In this document: piece by piece, positions 1 to 8,818 of the stretch | How positions within the stretch are numbered: the first letter of the stretch is position 1 | Layout of the letters: each line of letters starts with the position of its first letter | From: Abyssisolibacter fermentans | GTDB taxonomy: Bacteria; Bacillota; Clostridia; Tissierellales; MCWD3 | Length of the DNA stretch: 64,000 nucleotides | Reading direction: 5' to 3' | Assembly (NCBI RefSeq): GCF_001559865.1 | Contig: NZ_LOHE01000090.1 | Location: forward strand, 62,001 to 126,000 | Notes under the pieces: generated by a model | Seen by the model: only the letters and a program-made list of their open reading frames with translations | What the model was told of the DNA's origin: nothing | Databases searched by the model: none | Program-made: the position numbers and the translations under genes

Positions 1-507
1 AATACGCTTTATAACGCAAGCTATCATTTTACATAAATACTACAATAGATACAAAATTAATTAAAATTCATTGTCAAAATTATATCAATATTTATAAATT
101 AATCCTCAGCCCAAATTTCTAATATGGTGTGAATCGCTTACTCAGACAAAGTATAGGTTATTGATTACTTAATATTATAGCATTTTATAGCATTTCATAA
201 TAAATAGGATAAAGTATATTATAATATAAATTATTAATATTTACTACAAGATAATTTTGAAAATTGCAGATAGTACTAATATAAAACAAAATAATTATGT
301 TGTTTATTAAGAAATATATATTGACACATAATTTATTTTACCCAAATCATTGAAAAATCGTGAGAATTCATACTATCTCTAAAAATATAAAAAATCAGAA
401 ATCCATGTTTTTAATATGCTAACCTCCCCTTGTTATGTTATAATTTATAGAATTATCATAGAATATATGATATAAATAAATATGAACTAAATATTTTATA
501 TAATAAT
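1..507. other. AT-rich intergenic stretch, no gene seen
   Basis: No reading frame with a ribosome-binding site is visible on either strand. Around 111-158 there is a fragment resembling the inner part of the palindromic repeat family of this window: it has the words GTGAATCGCTTACTC and ACAAAGT, which recur at 570-590 and, inverted, at 8020-8055. The rest is low-complexity A+T sequence. Confidence 0.5.
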
Positions 508-694
508 CCCAGATTATTCATAGAAAATTATGAGCATTAAACCCAAATCTTGATTTGGCGTGAATCGCTTACTCCTATAAAGTAACTGAATAGGAGATTC
601 ATCAATATGTTCCTTCCGTTTATAAGATATCCATTAAATTCTTTTAATTCAGAACTATACGCATATTATGGGGAGCTATATGAATAATAAGGGA
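508..694. repeat. Palindromic MITE-like repeat, long copy 1
   Basis: It starts CCCAGATTATTCATAGAAAATTA and ends TATGAATAATAAGGG, so the ends are inverted copies. The interior shares words such as ATAAGATATCCATTAAATTC with copies at 11956 and 38309. It lies 36 bp upstream of the ABC-F start, so the promoter of that gene must lie inside or beyond it. Confidence 0.75.
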
Positions 695-730
695 TAATAT
701 GTAATGTTTTCTGGCAAGGAGGAAATTCTC

Positions 731-2641
731 ATGATTGTTTTATCATGTACTAATATAAGCAAAACCTATGTAACTGACAAAATACTTGATGATGTTAGCT
801 TCTCTATTAACTCTAGCGAAAAAGTTGGCTTAATTGGCATAAATGGTGCTGGAAAAACCACACTTTTTAATATATTAATGGGTAAAATTTCCAAAGATTC
901 TGGGCAAGTTTACACTTCTAAAACATCTAAAATAGGTCATTTAGAGCAACATTCTAAAATGAATAGTAATAATAATATTTATCAGGAACTTTTAGAAATA
1001 TTCGAGCCTATCATTAATATGGAAAAAACGCTGAGAAATTTAGAGCATGAAATAAGTAAGGAGAGCGTTAATCCTGATTCTAAGGTTTTAAAAAAGCTTA
1101 TGAATAAATATTCTAACCTAACTGAAGAATTTGCAGATTGTAACGGTTATGGCTATGAAAGTGAAATTAAAGGTGTTTTAAAAGGCTTAGGCTTTAATGA
1201 AGAACAATTTTCACAACCAATAAACGAGCTAAGTGGTGGACAAAAGACAAGGATTTTTCTTGCAAAACTATTGCTTAAAAAGCCTGATATTCTGCTACTA
1301 GATGAACCTACTAATCATTTAGACTTAGAATCTATTGATTGGTTAGAAAAATTTCTTAAAGATTATAAGGGTTCTATAATAATAGTATCTCACGATAGAT
1401 ATTTCTTAGATAATGTTGTGACCAGAATTTTACAACTAGAAGATTCCAAGTTGAAATCATATAATGGCAATTACAGCACATATATAGATAAAAGAAAAAA
1501 AGAGCTCGAATTAATGAAGAAAAAATATGAACTTCAAAAAGATGAAATAAACCGCCAAAAAGAAATAATTAAAAATCTTTCTCTTGGTGGTAAAAGAGCT
1601 ATTAGACAAGCTCAAAGTAGAGAAAAAATGTTGAAGAAAATGGATGAATTAAAAAAGCCACCTTCCGAAAGGAAAAAAGCAAATATAACTTTTACGCCTA
1701 GTATTAAAAGTGGTAATAATGTACTTTTTGTTGAAGCTTTAGCTAAAAGCTTTAATAATAAAAAGCTTTTTAATAATATAGGCTTTAATATTTATAAAAA
1801 TGAAAAGGTAGGTATTATTGGTCCTAACGGTATTGGAAAATCAACCTTATTTAAAATAATAATGGGCAAACTAGATTTTGATAGCGGAAACTTTAAATTA
1901 GGTCATAATGTAAATATTGGATATTTTGATCAAGAGCAAGAAAATTTAAATTATGATAAAACTATTATGGATGAAATATGGGATGAACATACTTATTTTA
2001 ACCATTATGAGATTAGAAGTATCTTAGCTCAGTTCCTTTTTACTGGCGATGATATTTTTAAAGAAATTTCAACATTGAGCGGAGGAGAAAGAAGCAGATT
2101 AGCTCTACTTAAATTGATGCTTTCAAAAGCTAACTTTTTATTAATGGATGAGCCGACTAATCATTTGGATGTAGACTCAAAGGAAGTACTGGAAGACTCT
2201 CTCCTAAAATATGAAGGAACAGTTCTTGTTATTTCTCATGATAGGTATTTTTTAAACAAAGTTGCAAATAAGATACTGTACTTTGACAAAAATATGATGC
2301 AAGAATATCTTGGTAACTATGATTATTATGTTGAAAAGAAAAACGAACTTAATTCTGTGGAAACTGAAGAAAATGATCAAATCACAAAAACTAAAATGAA
2401 ATTAGAAAGAAAAAAACAAAAACAGCTACAAAAAGAACAGCGTATGCTTAAAAAGCAAGTTAAAGAAACTGAAGCCAAAATATTAGAACTAGAAAATAAA
2501 ATAAATGAATATGAACAGCTTCTCTGTAAGCCAGATGTTTATAATAATCCACAAACAAGCTCTGATCTTAACAAGGAACTTGTTAAAACAAAAAACAATC
2601 TAGAAGCTGTATATGAAAAATGGGTAGAATTGAACGACTAA
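731..2641 (+). CDS. ABC-F family ATPase (YdiF/Uup-like ribosome-associated factor)
   Basis: A soluble protein of 636 residues with two ABC ATPase domains and no membrane segments, as expected of ABC-F translation factors that bind the ribosomal E site. Domain 1 has Walker A GINGAGKTT, signature LSGGQ and Walker B ILLLDEPTNHLD. Domain 2 has GPNGIGKST, LSGGE and LLMDEPTNHLD. A charged linker separates them and a lysine-rich coiled coil closes the C-terminus. The start at 731 is preferred over an in-frame ATG at 704 because AAGGAGG ends 8 bases before it. In Bacillus the related ydiF follows tsaD; here the gene converges on tsaD, which supports a YdiF-type assignment. Some ABC-F proteins give antibiotic resistance, but nothing here points to that. 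Confidence 0.93.
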   Translation: MIVLSCTNISKTYVTDKILDDVSFSINSSEKVGLIGINGAGKTTLFNILMGKISKDSGQVYTSKTSKIGHLEQHSKMNSNNNIYQELLEIFEPIINMEKTLRNLEHEISKESVNPDSKVLKKLMNKYSNLTEEFADCNGYGYESEIKGVLKGLGFNEEQFSQPINELSGGQKTRIFLAKLLLKKPDILLLDEPTNHLDLESIDWLEKFLKDYKGSIIIVSHDRYFLDNVVTRILQLEDSKLKSYNGNYSTYIDKRKKELELMKKKYELQKDEINRQKEIIKNLSLGGKRAIRQAQSREKMLKKMDELKKPPSERKKANITFTPSIKSGNNVLFVEALAKSFNNKKLFNNIGFNIYKNEKVGIIGPNGIGKSTLFKIIMGKLDFDSGNFKLGHNVNIGYFDQEQENLNYDKTIMDEIWDEHTYFNHYEIRSILAQFLFTGDDIFKEISTLSGGERSRLALLKLMLSKANFLLMDEPTNHLDVDSKEVLEDSLLKYEGTVLVISHDRYFLNKVANKILYFDKNMMQEYLGNYDYYVEKKNELNSVETEENDQITKTKMKLERKKQKQLQKEQRMLKKQVKETEAKILELENKINEYEQLLCKPDVYNNPQTSSDLNKELVKTKNNLEAVYEKWVELND

Positions 2642-2680
2642 ATTGAACATATTATGTTTACAAATAAATAATATGTTCTT

Positions 2681-2815
2681 ATAACAACGGAAGCAATTAC
2701 ATAGTAATTGCAACACACCGTTTCAACAAGGTGAGAGATATGCACACCTCCTATTAAACTTAATCGGTATGCGCCACATATATATCGGGATAGGTGTAAT
2801 CTTGCGCCTTGTTAT
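2681..2815 (+). repeat. ~130-bp structured repeat, copy A
   Basis: It begins ATAACAACGG and ends CGCCTTGTTAT, so the ends pair. Inside are a GCAATTACATAGTAATTGC hairpin, the box ACACACCGTTTCAACAAGG, a small stem AGGTG...CACCT and the late box AATCGGTAT. Copies at 19591, 25028 and 32100 share this layout. It starts 40 bp after the ABC-F stop codon. It could be a MITE from an IS200/IS605-type element or a noncoding RNA; no open frame is present. Confidence 0.7.
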
Positions 2816-2890
2816 TTTATTTTGATTATAAAATAAATATCCACAATATACACTTATCATCCACAAGATCATCTACTTTTTTTCACTTTT

Positions 2891-2975
2891 TTATCCACAG
2901 GGGAAAAAGGTTTCTTCTAATAAAATCAAAAGTTATGCACAATTATTCAATGTTTTGTGAATAACTTGTGCATAA
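2891..2975. promoter_or_regulatory. Cluster of four DnaA-box matches (TTATNCACA)
   Basis: Four exact matches to TTATNCACA occur in 85 bp: 2891-2899 and 2933-2941 on the plus strand, 2956-2964 and 2967-2975 on the minus strand. Weaker TATCCACA-like words lie just left, at 2838-2870. The cluster lies between the convergent ABC-F and tsaD genes, where no promoter is expected. No dnaA, dnaN or rpmH is nearby, so this need not be oriC. Confidence 0.6.
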
Positions 2976-3049
2976 CTTTGTTAATATAATGTTTATTTTT
3001 CATACTTTTGTGTTCAGCATAATTCTATTAATAAACAATTTATGTTAAC

Positions 3050-4066
3050 TTACTCACCTAATTTTAAATTCGGAACTCCATTTAAATCTAAGTCTGATAT
3101 TTTACCATTTAAGTAATTGTAATACGCAGCGCATCCGATCATAGCTGCATTATCAGTACATAGTATTTTTGAAGGATATATTAGCTTATAACCTTCTTTT
3201 ATACATCTTTCTTCCATTTGTTTTCTGAGACCATCATTAGAAGCAACTCCTCCCGCTAATGCTATAGTAGATACTTTTTTTAATTCTGCTGCTTTAATAG
3301 TTTTATCCACAAGTACATCTACAACAGCCTTTTGAAAACTAGCTGCTACATTTTCAATATTTATTTCAATACCTTTCTGTTTGTTAGTATTTAAATAGTT
3401 TAAAACTGCAGATTTTAATCCACTAAAGCTGAAATCAAAACTCCCTGCTTCCAAATACGCTCTTGGAAAATCAATAGCCGTGTAATCTCCTAGTGCTGCT
3501 AATTTATCTATTATAGGACCTCCTGGATAGCCCAAGCCCATAGCTCTTGCTACTTTGTCAAACGCTTCACCTGCTGCATCATCCCTTGTTTTCCCTAATA
3601 GTTCATACTGACCATAATCTTCGACATATGCAAGGTGAGTATGTCCTCCTGATACAACTAAACACAAAAATGGCGGCTTTAGTTCTAAATCCGCTATATA
3701 ATTTGCACTTATATGTCCTTCTATATGATTTACACCTACTAGAGGTTTTTCTAAGGAATATGCCAATGCTTTTGCACTTGATAGTCCTACTAATAACGCA
3801 CCTACTAGCCCTGGTCCATATGTTGTACCTATTATGTCTATATCTTCAAAATTAACATTTGCTTCATCTAAAGCCTCTTGTATAACTATATCTATTTTTT
3901 CTATGTGTTTTCTTGATGCTACTTCTGGTACAACTCCTCCAAATTTTTTATGTAAATTTATCTGTGAAGCAATTATATTAGATAATACCTTTCTTCCATC
4001 TTCTAATACTGCTACCGAAGTCTCATCACATGAAGTTTCTATTGCAAGTGTAATCAAATTTATCAC
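3050..4066 (-). CDS. tsaD: tRNA N6-adenosine threonylcarbamoyltransferase TsaD
   Basis: A cytosolic protein of 338 residues, the usual length. TsaD transfers the threonylcarbamoyl group to A37 of ANN-decoding tRNAs, acting with TsaB and TsaE, both encoded at 10.6-11.8 kb. The Kae1 signature is clear: N-terminal [11 protein letters not shown], the metal-binding HIEGH at residues 114-118, SGGHTHL, and the C-terminal ALAGGVASN and DNAAMIG motifs. A start at 4066 gives [15 protein letters not shown]. In Bacillus tsaD follows rimI directly; here about 6 kb of unrelated genes lies between, on the same strand. Confidence 0.97.
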   Translation of the reverse strand: MINLITLAIETSCDETSVAVLEDGRKVLSNIIASQINLHKKFGGVVPEVASRKHIEKIDIVIQEALDEANVNFEDIDIIGTTYGPGLVGALLVGLSSAKALAYSLEKPLVGVNHIEGHISANYIADLELKPPFLCLVVSGGHTHLAYVEDYGQYELLGKTRDDAAGEAFDKVARAMGLGYPGGPIIDKLAALGDYTAIDFPRAYLEAGSFDFSFSGLKSAVLNYLNTNKQKGIEINIENVAASFQKAVVDVLVDKTIKAAELKKVSTIALAGGVASNDGLRKQMEERCIKEGYKLIYPSKILCTDNAAMIGCAAYYNYLNGKISDLDLNGVPNLKLGE

Positions 4067-4239
4067 CCCTAAAAGCTTTTAGCTCAAATTTTTATGTGTT
4101 TTATTATATACTTTTAATTATTTTATGTAAAGAAATTGATGCTCCATCTCTAAATATCACTAAATTTGTAATAACTTTCTCTAATAGATTTTAATATTTA
4201 GTTAAAAATAAACACAAGCCTTTCTTTGGGAGTGAGTTT

Positions 4240-4404
4240 ATGACAATTCTAAATGACTTATCTAAAACAAATGTTATGCCTGTTGGTATGTTAAGCACCG
4301 TAAGTGGTACAGATGAGGCTTTTATCAACATTTTAAGAGATAAACCTATACCTTCAAGCACTAACTTTTTAACAAAAAAAGGCGATCATAGAAAAAGAGA
4401 TTAG
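4240..4404 (+). CDS. Small uncharacterised protein, 54 residues
   Basis: A short open frame from ATG 4240 to TAG 4402-4404. A Shine-Dalgarno-like GGGAGTGAG ends a few bases before the start, and a strong hairpin follows the stop, so this looks like a complete small transcription unit. The product starts MTILNDLSKTNV, has a polar centre with a GTDEAF segment, and ends in a basic tail KKGDHRKRD. There are no cysteines and no clear membrane segment or signal peptide. I do not recognise the family. It is divergent from tsaD and converges on the 66-residue gene at 4449. A coding role is inferred from signals only. Confidence 0.55.
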   Translation: MTILNDLSKTNVMPVGMLSTVSGTDEAFINILRDKPIPSSTNFLTKKGDHRKRD

Positions 4405-4424
4405 GGCATAAATGCCCTAATCTC
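4398..4424. terminator. Hairpin terminator between two convergent small genes
   Basis: AGATTAGGGCAT and the complementary ATGCCCTAATCT form an 11-12 bp stem with a tiny loop. It overlaps the stop codon of the 54-residue gene. A second small hairpin, CTCATCTTGTGAG, follows. There is no strong T run, so termination strength is uncertain. Confidence 0.65.
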
Positions 4425-4448
4425 ATCTTGTGAGATGATAGGCTGTTT

Positions 4449-4649
4449 CTAATCATTACCCTCATCCATATTAACCATTATTTCATCTACTAAATCTAAG
4501 TTACACTTGTTATTAATAAAATGACTACAGTTATTACATGTAATTTTATTATTTTCTACTCCTGTACTAGACGTTAAACCAGATGATCTAAGGAAATTAT
4601 ATTTACTACATCTACGTGCTACTCTTTCTAATTGATCATTACTTGCCAT
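4449..4649 (-). CDS. Small cysteine-containing protein, 66 residues
   Basis: Starts at ATG 4649 behind AGGAGG with correct spacing. The N-terminal half is basic (LERVARRCSKYNFL). The C-terminal half has a CNNCSHF...NKC cluster that could hold a metal with the earlier Cys, followed by an acidic tail (DEGND). It resembles short clostridial hypothetical proteins but I cannot name a family. The gene stands alone between the 54-residue gene and the Yip1-type gene. Confidence 0.7.
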   Translation of the reverse strand: MASNDQLERVARRCSKYNFLRSSGLTSSTGVENNKITCNNCSHFINNKCNLDLVDEIMVNMDEGND

Positions 4650-4736
4650 AATATTACCTCCTAAATAGAATTATATATTTATTTTTTCAATAAATATAAA
4701 TACTATTCATGTTTGGTATATATTTTTGGTCAATAT

Positions 4737-5501
4737 CTATGCTCCATAAGCTGATACAAGCAAGGTATTAACACCTGTATAAATTAATATCCATGTAATC
4801 CAAGAAAGTAATACTGCAATAGCAGCAAGTTTCTTTTCTAATTTGTACATATAAGATATACCTATTATTGCTAATATTTGATACCATATAACAAATATAT
4901 CAAATTGCTGTAATATAGTATACCAAAAAGTGCCTGCCATTGAGTTAGGCATAAGTACAGCTAAACTAAAATGAATATTTAGATTTCCAACAGCTAGTGC
5001 TAATATGGAAATTAATATTTGTCCTAGAAAAACTGGCAAATATGCATATGCTAAAACTGAATAGGTTTCCTTAAATTTCTCAACTTCTCCCCCAACAAAT
5101 GAACCAATACCACTAACAATAAATCCTTTAAACAGTAAAAAGATCAAAGGACCTAAACCGGTAACTAACATATTTGTATAATACTGTGTTGATAATGCAT
5201 CCATAGTAGGTGGTGTAACACCCATAGTGTTATACTGATTTATCATATTTTGAATGTACTGTTCTTTTCCTTGAATTAAAAAGCCTAAAATAGGAAATCC
5301 AATTACAATAATTAAAATTGGCAAAAGTACATTTGGAAAAGTTGCTAAATTCCTGAATGCTTTATCTGGTTTTACAAAAACATTAACTATCATTTGAATA
5401 GGATTAAGTTTTTCATCTTCTTCAAATACAAAATCTTGGGGAATATCTTGTTGATCTTCTAATTGTAATTTGTCGTTATCCTTATTCTCACTCACTAACA
5501 T
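4737..5501 (-). CDS. Yip1-domain integral membrane protein
   Basis: An acidic cytosolic N-terminus of about 30 residues (EDQQDIPQDFVFEEDEKL) is followed by PIQMIVNVFVKPDKAFRNL, the entry motif of bacterial Yip1-domain proteins. Four to five hydrophobic segments follow, at roughly 50-70, 105-135, 150-175, 195-215 and 230-250. The frame opens at a TTG at 5516, but GGGAGAGG sits directly before ATG 5501, and a GTG 6 bases further in is also plausible. The function of bacterial Yip1 proteins is largely unknown. The gene is monocistronic. Confidence 0.8.
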   Translation of the reverse strand: MLVSENKDNDKLQLEDQQDIPQDFVFEEDEKLNPIQMIVNVFVKPDKAFRNLATFPNVLLPILIIVIGFPILGFLIQGKEQYIQNMINQYNTMGVTPPTMDALSTQYYTNMLVTGLGPLIFLLFKGFIVSGIGSFVGGEVEKFKETYSVLAYAYLPVFLGQILISILALAVGNLNIHFSLAVLMPNSMAGTFWYTILQQFDIFVIWYQILAIIGISYMYKLEKKLAAIAVLLSWITWILIYTGVNTLLVSAYGA

Positions 5502-5590
5502 CACCTCTCCCTTCAATAGTTATAATATACCATTTATTAATATTTACAGTCAATGTAATATTATAAAAAACAAAAGCATTTGTCCATTTA

Positions 5591-6070
5591 TTAATAACCC
5601 ATCTCCTTAAGTATTCCTGATAAAGTGTTCAAACGCTCGGAAATAAGTTCATCGTCATCACTAAGAGCTCGGCTAAATAATTCAATATCTTCATTAATTC
5701 TATCATTATCAATACATACAGATACTGTCATAGCATCACCCTGTAATCCTACTCTTTCTATAATGGGATTTTTTGTATCATATGATTTTTCATATCTATA
5801 AGCCTCTTTAAAATGAAGTTTAGTTCTACAAATAAGAATTGCAAGGTCTAGTACTCGATGAAGTGGCATTTCCTCAGATTGCCTTGACCATTTTTCGCCT
5901 GTATATCTCCATATTTTTGCTGAAATATCTACCTTTCCCCTGTCATTCCACTGAGCTAAGCCTAATGAAAGACCTTTAGCATCTGAGTCATAAGCATATC
6001 TGCCATCAATATTTTCATAGTTTTCTGATACAATAACGGGTTTATGTTTTAAATTAGTTGGTATTCTCAT
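5591..6070 (-). CDS. DUF6530 family protein
   Basis: A soluble protein of 159 residues with a strong AGGAGG site before ATG 6070. Recognisable stretches are LKHKPVIVSENYENIDGRYA, GLAQWNDRGKVD, KIWRYTGEKWSRQSEE and PLHRVLDLAILI. I recall these from a conserved Firmicute family now called DUF6530, of unknown function. The conserved Trp, Arg and Glu residues suggest a structured domain, but no catalytic motif is evident. Its promoter carries a large palindrome over the transcription start (see 6097-6162), so it is probably repressed by a dimeric regulator encoded elsewhere. Confidence 0.8.
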   Translation of the reverse strand: MRIPTNLKHKPVIVSENYENIDGRYAYDSDAKGLSLGLAQWNDRGKVDISAKIWRYTGEKWSRQSEEMPLHRVLDLAILICRTKLHFKEAYRYEKSYDTKNPIIERVGLQGDAMTVSVCIDNDRINEDIELFSRALSDDDELISERLNTLSGILKEMGY

Positions 6071-6096
6071 TATTTATCCTCCTATTATTTTTATAA

Positions 6097-6162
6097 ATTA
6101 GTAAATTAGTAAATTACTAATTTACTAATTAAATAATAACCCAACATACACATTTTGTCAAC
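6097..6162 (-). promoter_or_regulatory. Promoter with 35-bp palindromic operator for the DUF6530 gene
   Basis: On the minus strand TTGACA (6157-6162) and TATTAT (6134-6139) are separated by 17 bp, a near-consensus sigma-A promoter. Directly downstream, 6097-6131 is a perfect inverted repeat with 17-bp arms around one central base, built from two TTAGTAAA-type units per arm. It covers the expected start site, the classical position for a repressor operator. Confidence 0.75.
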
Positions 6163-6165
6163 ATA

Positions 6166-6511
6166 TACTACTAAATCTTAAATATTACTATAAATATACT
6201 TATGAGTTCAAAATAATATTAACAGATGAATATATACCTTACTGGAAATGGATTTAATATAAAAACAATAAGCAGCATATGCTGCATTAATATTGATTTT
6301 ATACTATCTATTTATTTTATAGCTATTTGATATATAAAAAATATCTATAAGCTATTTGTTGTAATTCTATTAAGCTTTACAATAAAAATACTTGTTTATT
6401 TTCTTTATTTCACTAATCCTGGATTTTTCTATATAGTCAATCATATAGTTTTTTCAATCTATGTATCTTCTGTGGCTCCGTAAAAAACTTGTTTCTTTTA
6501 TTTTATAAAAA
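6166..6511. other. Intergenic region without a recognisable gene
   Basis: A+T-rich spacer between the DUF6530 promoter and the terminator of the export operon. It contains one perfect short palindrome, GCAGCATATGCTGC at 6273-6286. A 34-codon frame beginning at ATG 6224 has no ribosome-binding site and was not called. Confidence 0.5.
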
Positions 6512-6546
6512 CATTGCCAAAACTATAATAAATAGTCTTGGCAATG
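6512..6546 (-). terminator. Terminator of the MacAB-like operon
   Basis: CATTGCCAA (6512-6520) pairs with TTGGCAATG (6538-6546), with further partial pairing inside. In the minus direction it is followed by a TTTTTAT run. It lies 93 bp after the permease stop codon. Confidence 0.75.
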
Positions 6547-6638
6547 ATAAAAAAATATTAAATTGTAATTTTTATACAATTGGATGATTATTGTTGGATT
6601 ATCGGTAGCTATTATCTCTAAAACGAAATATTATATAC

Positions 6639-7853
6639 TTATTCGTATCTAAGTGCATCTATAGGATCTAATTTGGCAGCTTTATTAGCCGGATATAAGC
6701 CAAAAGTAATTCCAACAGCAGCTGAGAATGATACCGCTATTAAGACAGTTGTAACTGATACAGCAGGTGGAATATCTAACTTCATAAATACTATCCCTGC
6801 AACCAAATACCCAAATACAGTACCAATAATTCCTCCTATGCCTGAGATAATCATTGATTCTACTAAAAACTGTGAAAGTATATCTCTTCTCCTTGCACCT
6901 ATAGCTTTACGTATACCTATTTCCCTCGTTCTCTCAGTTACAGATACCAGCATTATATTCATTACTCCAATTCCTCCTACAAGTAGTGAAATTGCAGCTA
7001 TAGCTCCTAATACTGCTGATAGTGTACCCATAATACTATTGAGCATATTCATAGCCTGCTCTGAACTCTCAACCATGTAAAAATCTTTTCCAACATTTCT
7101 ATGAATTCTTTCAACAAGTTTAACTATTTCATTGCTATATTTATTTTGATCTATGCCTTGAATGAAATTTATTGCCAATGTACTAAAATTAGAACCATAA
7201 CCCAGCTTTGTTATTACCGAATAAGGAATATAGCAATAAGGTACTCTTTCTCCCATGTTCATTTTATCAAAAGTTGATTCTATATATTTAAAAACACCAA
7301 CTATAACATAAGAATGTTTTGTCCAGCCCGTATCCACTAATAATTTTTCTCCTACTACATCTGATCGTCTGAATAGCTTTAGTGCAACATCCTCATCTAT
7401 AACTATTGCATCCCTTTGGGACTTAATATCAGATGTTAGCAAAAATCTTCCATGTATTAATTGTATATCTTGTATTTTATTATAATCCTCACTTACTCCT
7501 ATAGCGTATATATTATTATCTTCTCTTCCATTGACAGCTTTGCCGTTAATATATTGAAATGGTGATACACCTTTTATAACATCTCCATAGGACTTTCTTA
7601 TAGCTTCTATATCTTTATCGTTATATCTATCTTTATACAATGGATTGTTACTCCAGTTTAATCTTAAACTTACGCTGTTTGAACCTATTTTTTCAAATTC
7701 TTTTCCTATTTGTTTCTTACTGCCTTCTCCTAAAGCAACTATCGTTATAACAGAGGATATTCCTATGATTATACCAAGCATTGTAAGAAAAGAACGCATT
7801 TTATTAGACCACAAGCTAGTTAACGCTACAGTAATACTTTCTAAAATACTCAT
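6639..7853 (-). CDS. MacB/YknZ-like ABC transporter permease
   Basis: A membrane protein of 404 residues with the MacB layout. There is one N-terminal transmembrane helix within MRSFLTMLGIIIGISSVITIVAL, an extracytoplasmic MacB-PCD domain of about 230 residues, and a C-terminal FtsX domain with three helices. The FtsX domain contains GGIGVMNIMLVSVTERTREIGIRKAIG, the coupling region facing the ATPase. Such permeases do not channel substrate through the membrane but work as mechanotransmitters with an adaptor and an ATPase, both encoded upstream. A long palindromic repeat separates this gene from its ATPase. The substrate is unknown; antimicrobial peptide export or tolerance is the usual role of YknXYZ-type systems. 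Confidence 0.9.
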   Translation of the reverse strand: MSILESITVALTSLWSNKMRSFLTMLGIIIGISSVITIVALGEGSKKQIGKEFEKIGSNSVSLRLNWSNNPLYKDRYNDKDIEAIRKSYGDVIKGVSPFQYINGKAVNGREDNNIYAIGVSEDYNKIQDIQLIHGRFLLTSDIKSQRDAIVIDEDVALKLFRRSDVVGEKLLVDTGWTKHSYVIVGVFKYIESTFDKMNMGERVPYCYIPYSVITKLGYGSNFSTLAINFIQGIDQNKYSNEIVKLVERIHRNVGKDFYMVESSEQAMNMLNSIMGTLSAVLGAIAAISLLVGGIGVMNIMLVSVTERTREIGIRKAIGARRRDILSQFLVESMIISGIGGIIGTVFGYLVAGIVFMKLDIPPAVSVTTVLIAVSFSAAVGITFGLYPANKAAKLDPIDALRYE

Positions 7854-7883
7854 ATTATATCACCCCCGAATTCCTTGGTATTA

Positions 7884-8127
7884 AACCCAGATTATTCATA
7901 GAAAATTAAATACTCTACCGCATCTTTCTGTTTAGAAGATGTCCAGTGAATTCACGACGTACCAACTCGGTATGCCTTCGAATTCAATTATAGATTATAG
8001 CTGTATCTCAGACTCATTGTTTGTTTCGTCTGAGTAAGCGATTCACACTAAATTAAAATTTAGGTTCTCTGCTCATAATTCAGAAACTTACAGTATATTA
8101 TTCAAAGTTATATGAATAATCAAGGTT
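7884..8127. repeat. Palindromic MITE-like repeat, long copy 2
   Basis: It starts AACCCAGATTATTCATAG and ends TATGAATAATCAAGGTT. At about 245 bp it is the longest intact copy, with an internal AGACTCATTGTTTGTTTCGTCT hairpin and the word GAGTAAGCGATTCAC. Its right end overlaps the TAA stop codon (8126-8128) of the ABC ATPase gene. It lies inside an operon, between ATPase and permease. Confidence 0.85.
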
Positions 8128-8818
8128 AAAGAATTATTTGATTTTCTATTGTTTTATCTTCAATTAATCTTCCATCTCTAAATACAACAATCCTTTTTGT
8201 ATGCTCTGCTATCTCCGGTTCGTGAGTAACAAGCACTATAGTAACGCCTTCATCATTTAGTCTTTGAAAAATTTGCATTATTTCTTCTCCTGATTTTGTA
8301 TCAAGATTCCCTGTAGGCTCATCTGCTAAAATAATTGATGGATTATTAATAAGCGCTCTAGCTATTGCAACTCTTTGCTTTTGTCCTCCTGATAATTCAT
8401 TTGGTTTATGATGTACCCTATCACTAAGTCCTACTTTATCCAATAGTTCAATAGCCTTTTTTCTTCTCTTATTTCTTGAAGAACCGGCATACATCATCGG
8501 AAGCTCAACATTTTTTAATGCGGTAGTTTTTGAAAGTAAATTATATGATTGAAATACAAATCCTATCTTTTTATTTCTAATAGCTGCTAATTTATTTTCT
8601 TGTAAACCTGCTATATTTTGTCCATCCAAAATATAGTCACCTTTTGTAGCTTTATCAAGGCATCCTAATATATTCATAAGTGTTGATTTACCAGAACCTG
8701 ATGTCCCCATTATAGATACAAATTCTCCTTTTTTTACTTCAAAATTTACATCTTTTAATGCTTGTACTTCAACAGTTCCAGTTTTATAAATTTTATATAA
8801 GCCTTTTACTTTAATCAT
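8126..8818 (-). CDS. MacB/LolD-type ABC transporter ATPase
   Basis: A single ATP-binding cassette of 230 residues. Walker A is GTSGSGKST, the Q loop is FVFQSYNLL, the signature is LSGGQKQR, Walker B is IILADEPTGNLD, and the H loop is LVTHEP. FQSYNLL and DEPTGNLDTKSG are typical of the LolD/MacB branch. The start overlaps the stop of the HlyD gene (ATGA), which indicates translational coupling. The stop codon falls inside the following repeat, so the last residues (ENQIIL) may reflect the insertion point. Confidence 0.94.
   Translation of the reverse strand: MIKVKGLYKIYKTGTVEVQALKDVNFEVKKGEFVSIMGTSGSGKSTLMNILGCLDKATKGDYILDGQNIAGLQENKLAAIRNKKIGFVFQSYNLLSKTTALKNVELPMMYAGSSRNKRRKKAIELLDKVGLSDRVHHKPNELSGGQKQRVAIARALINNPSIILADEPTGNLDTKSGEEIMQIFQRLNDEGVTIVLVTHEPEIAEHTKRIVVFRDGRLIEDKTIENQIIL

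Noticed and set aside
6224-6328. 34-codon frame in the DUF6530-exporter gap
   Set aside because: No ribosome-binding site, hydrophobic low-complexity product and no terminator of its own.
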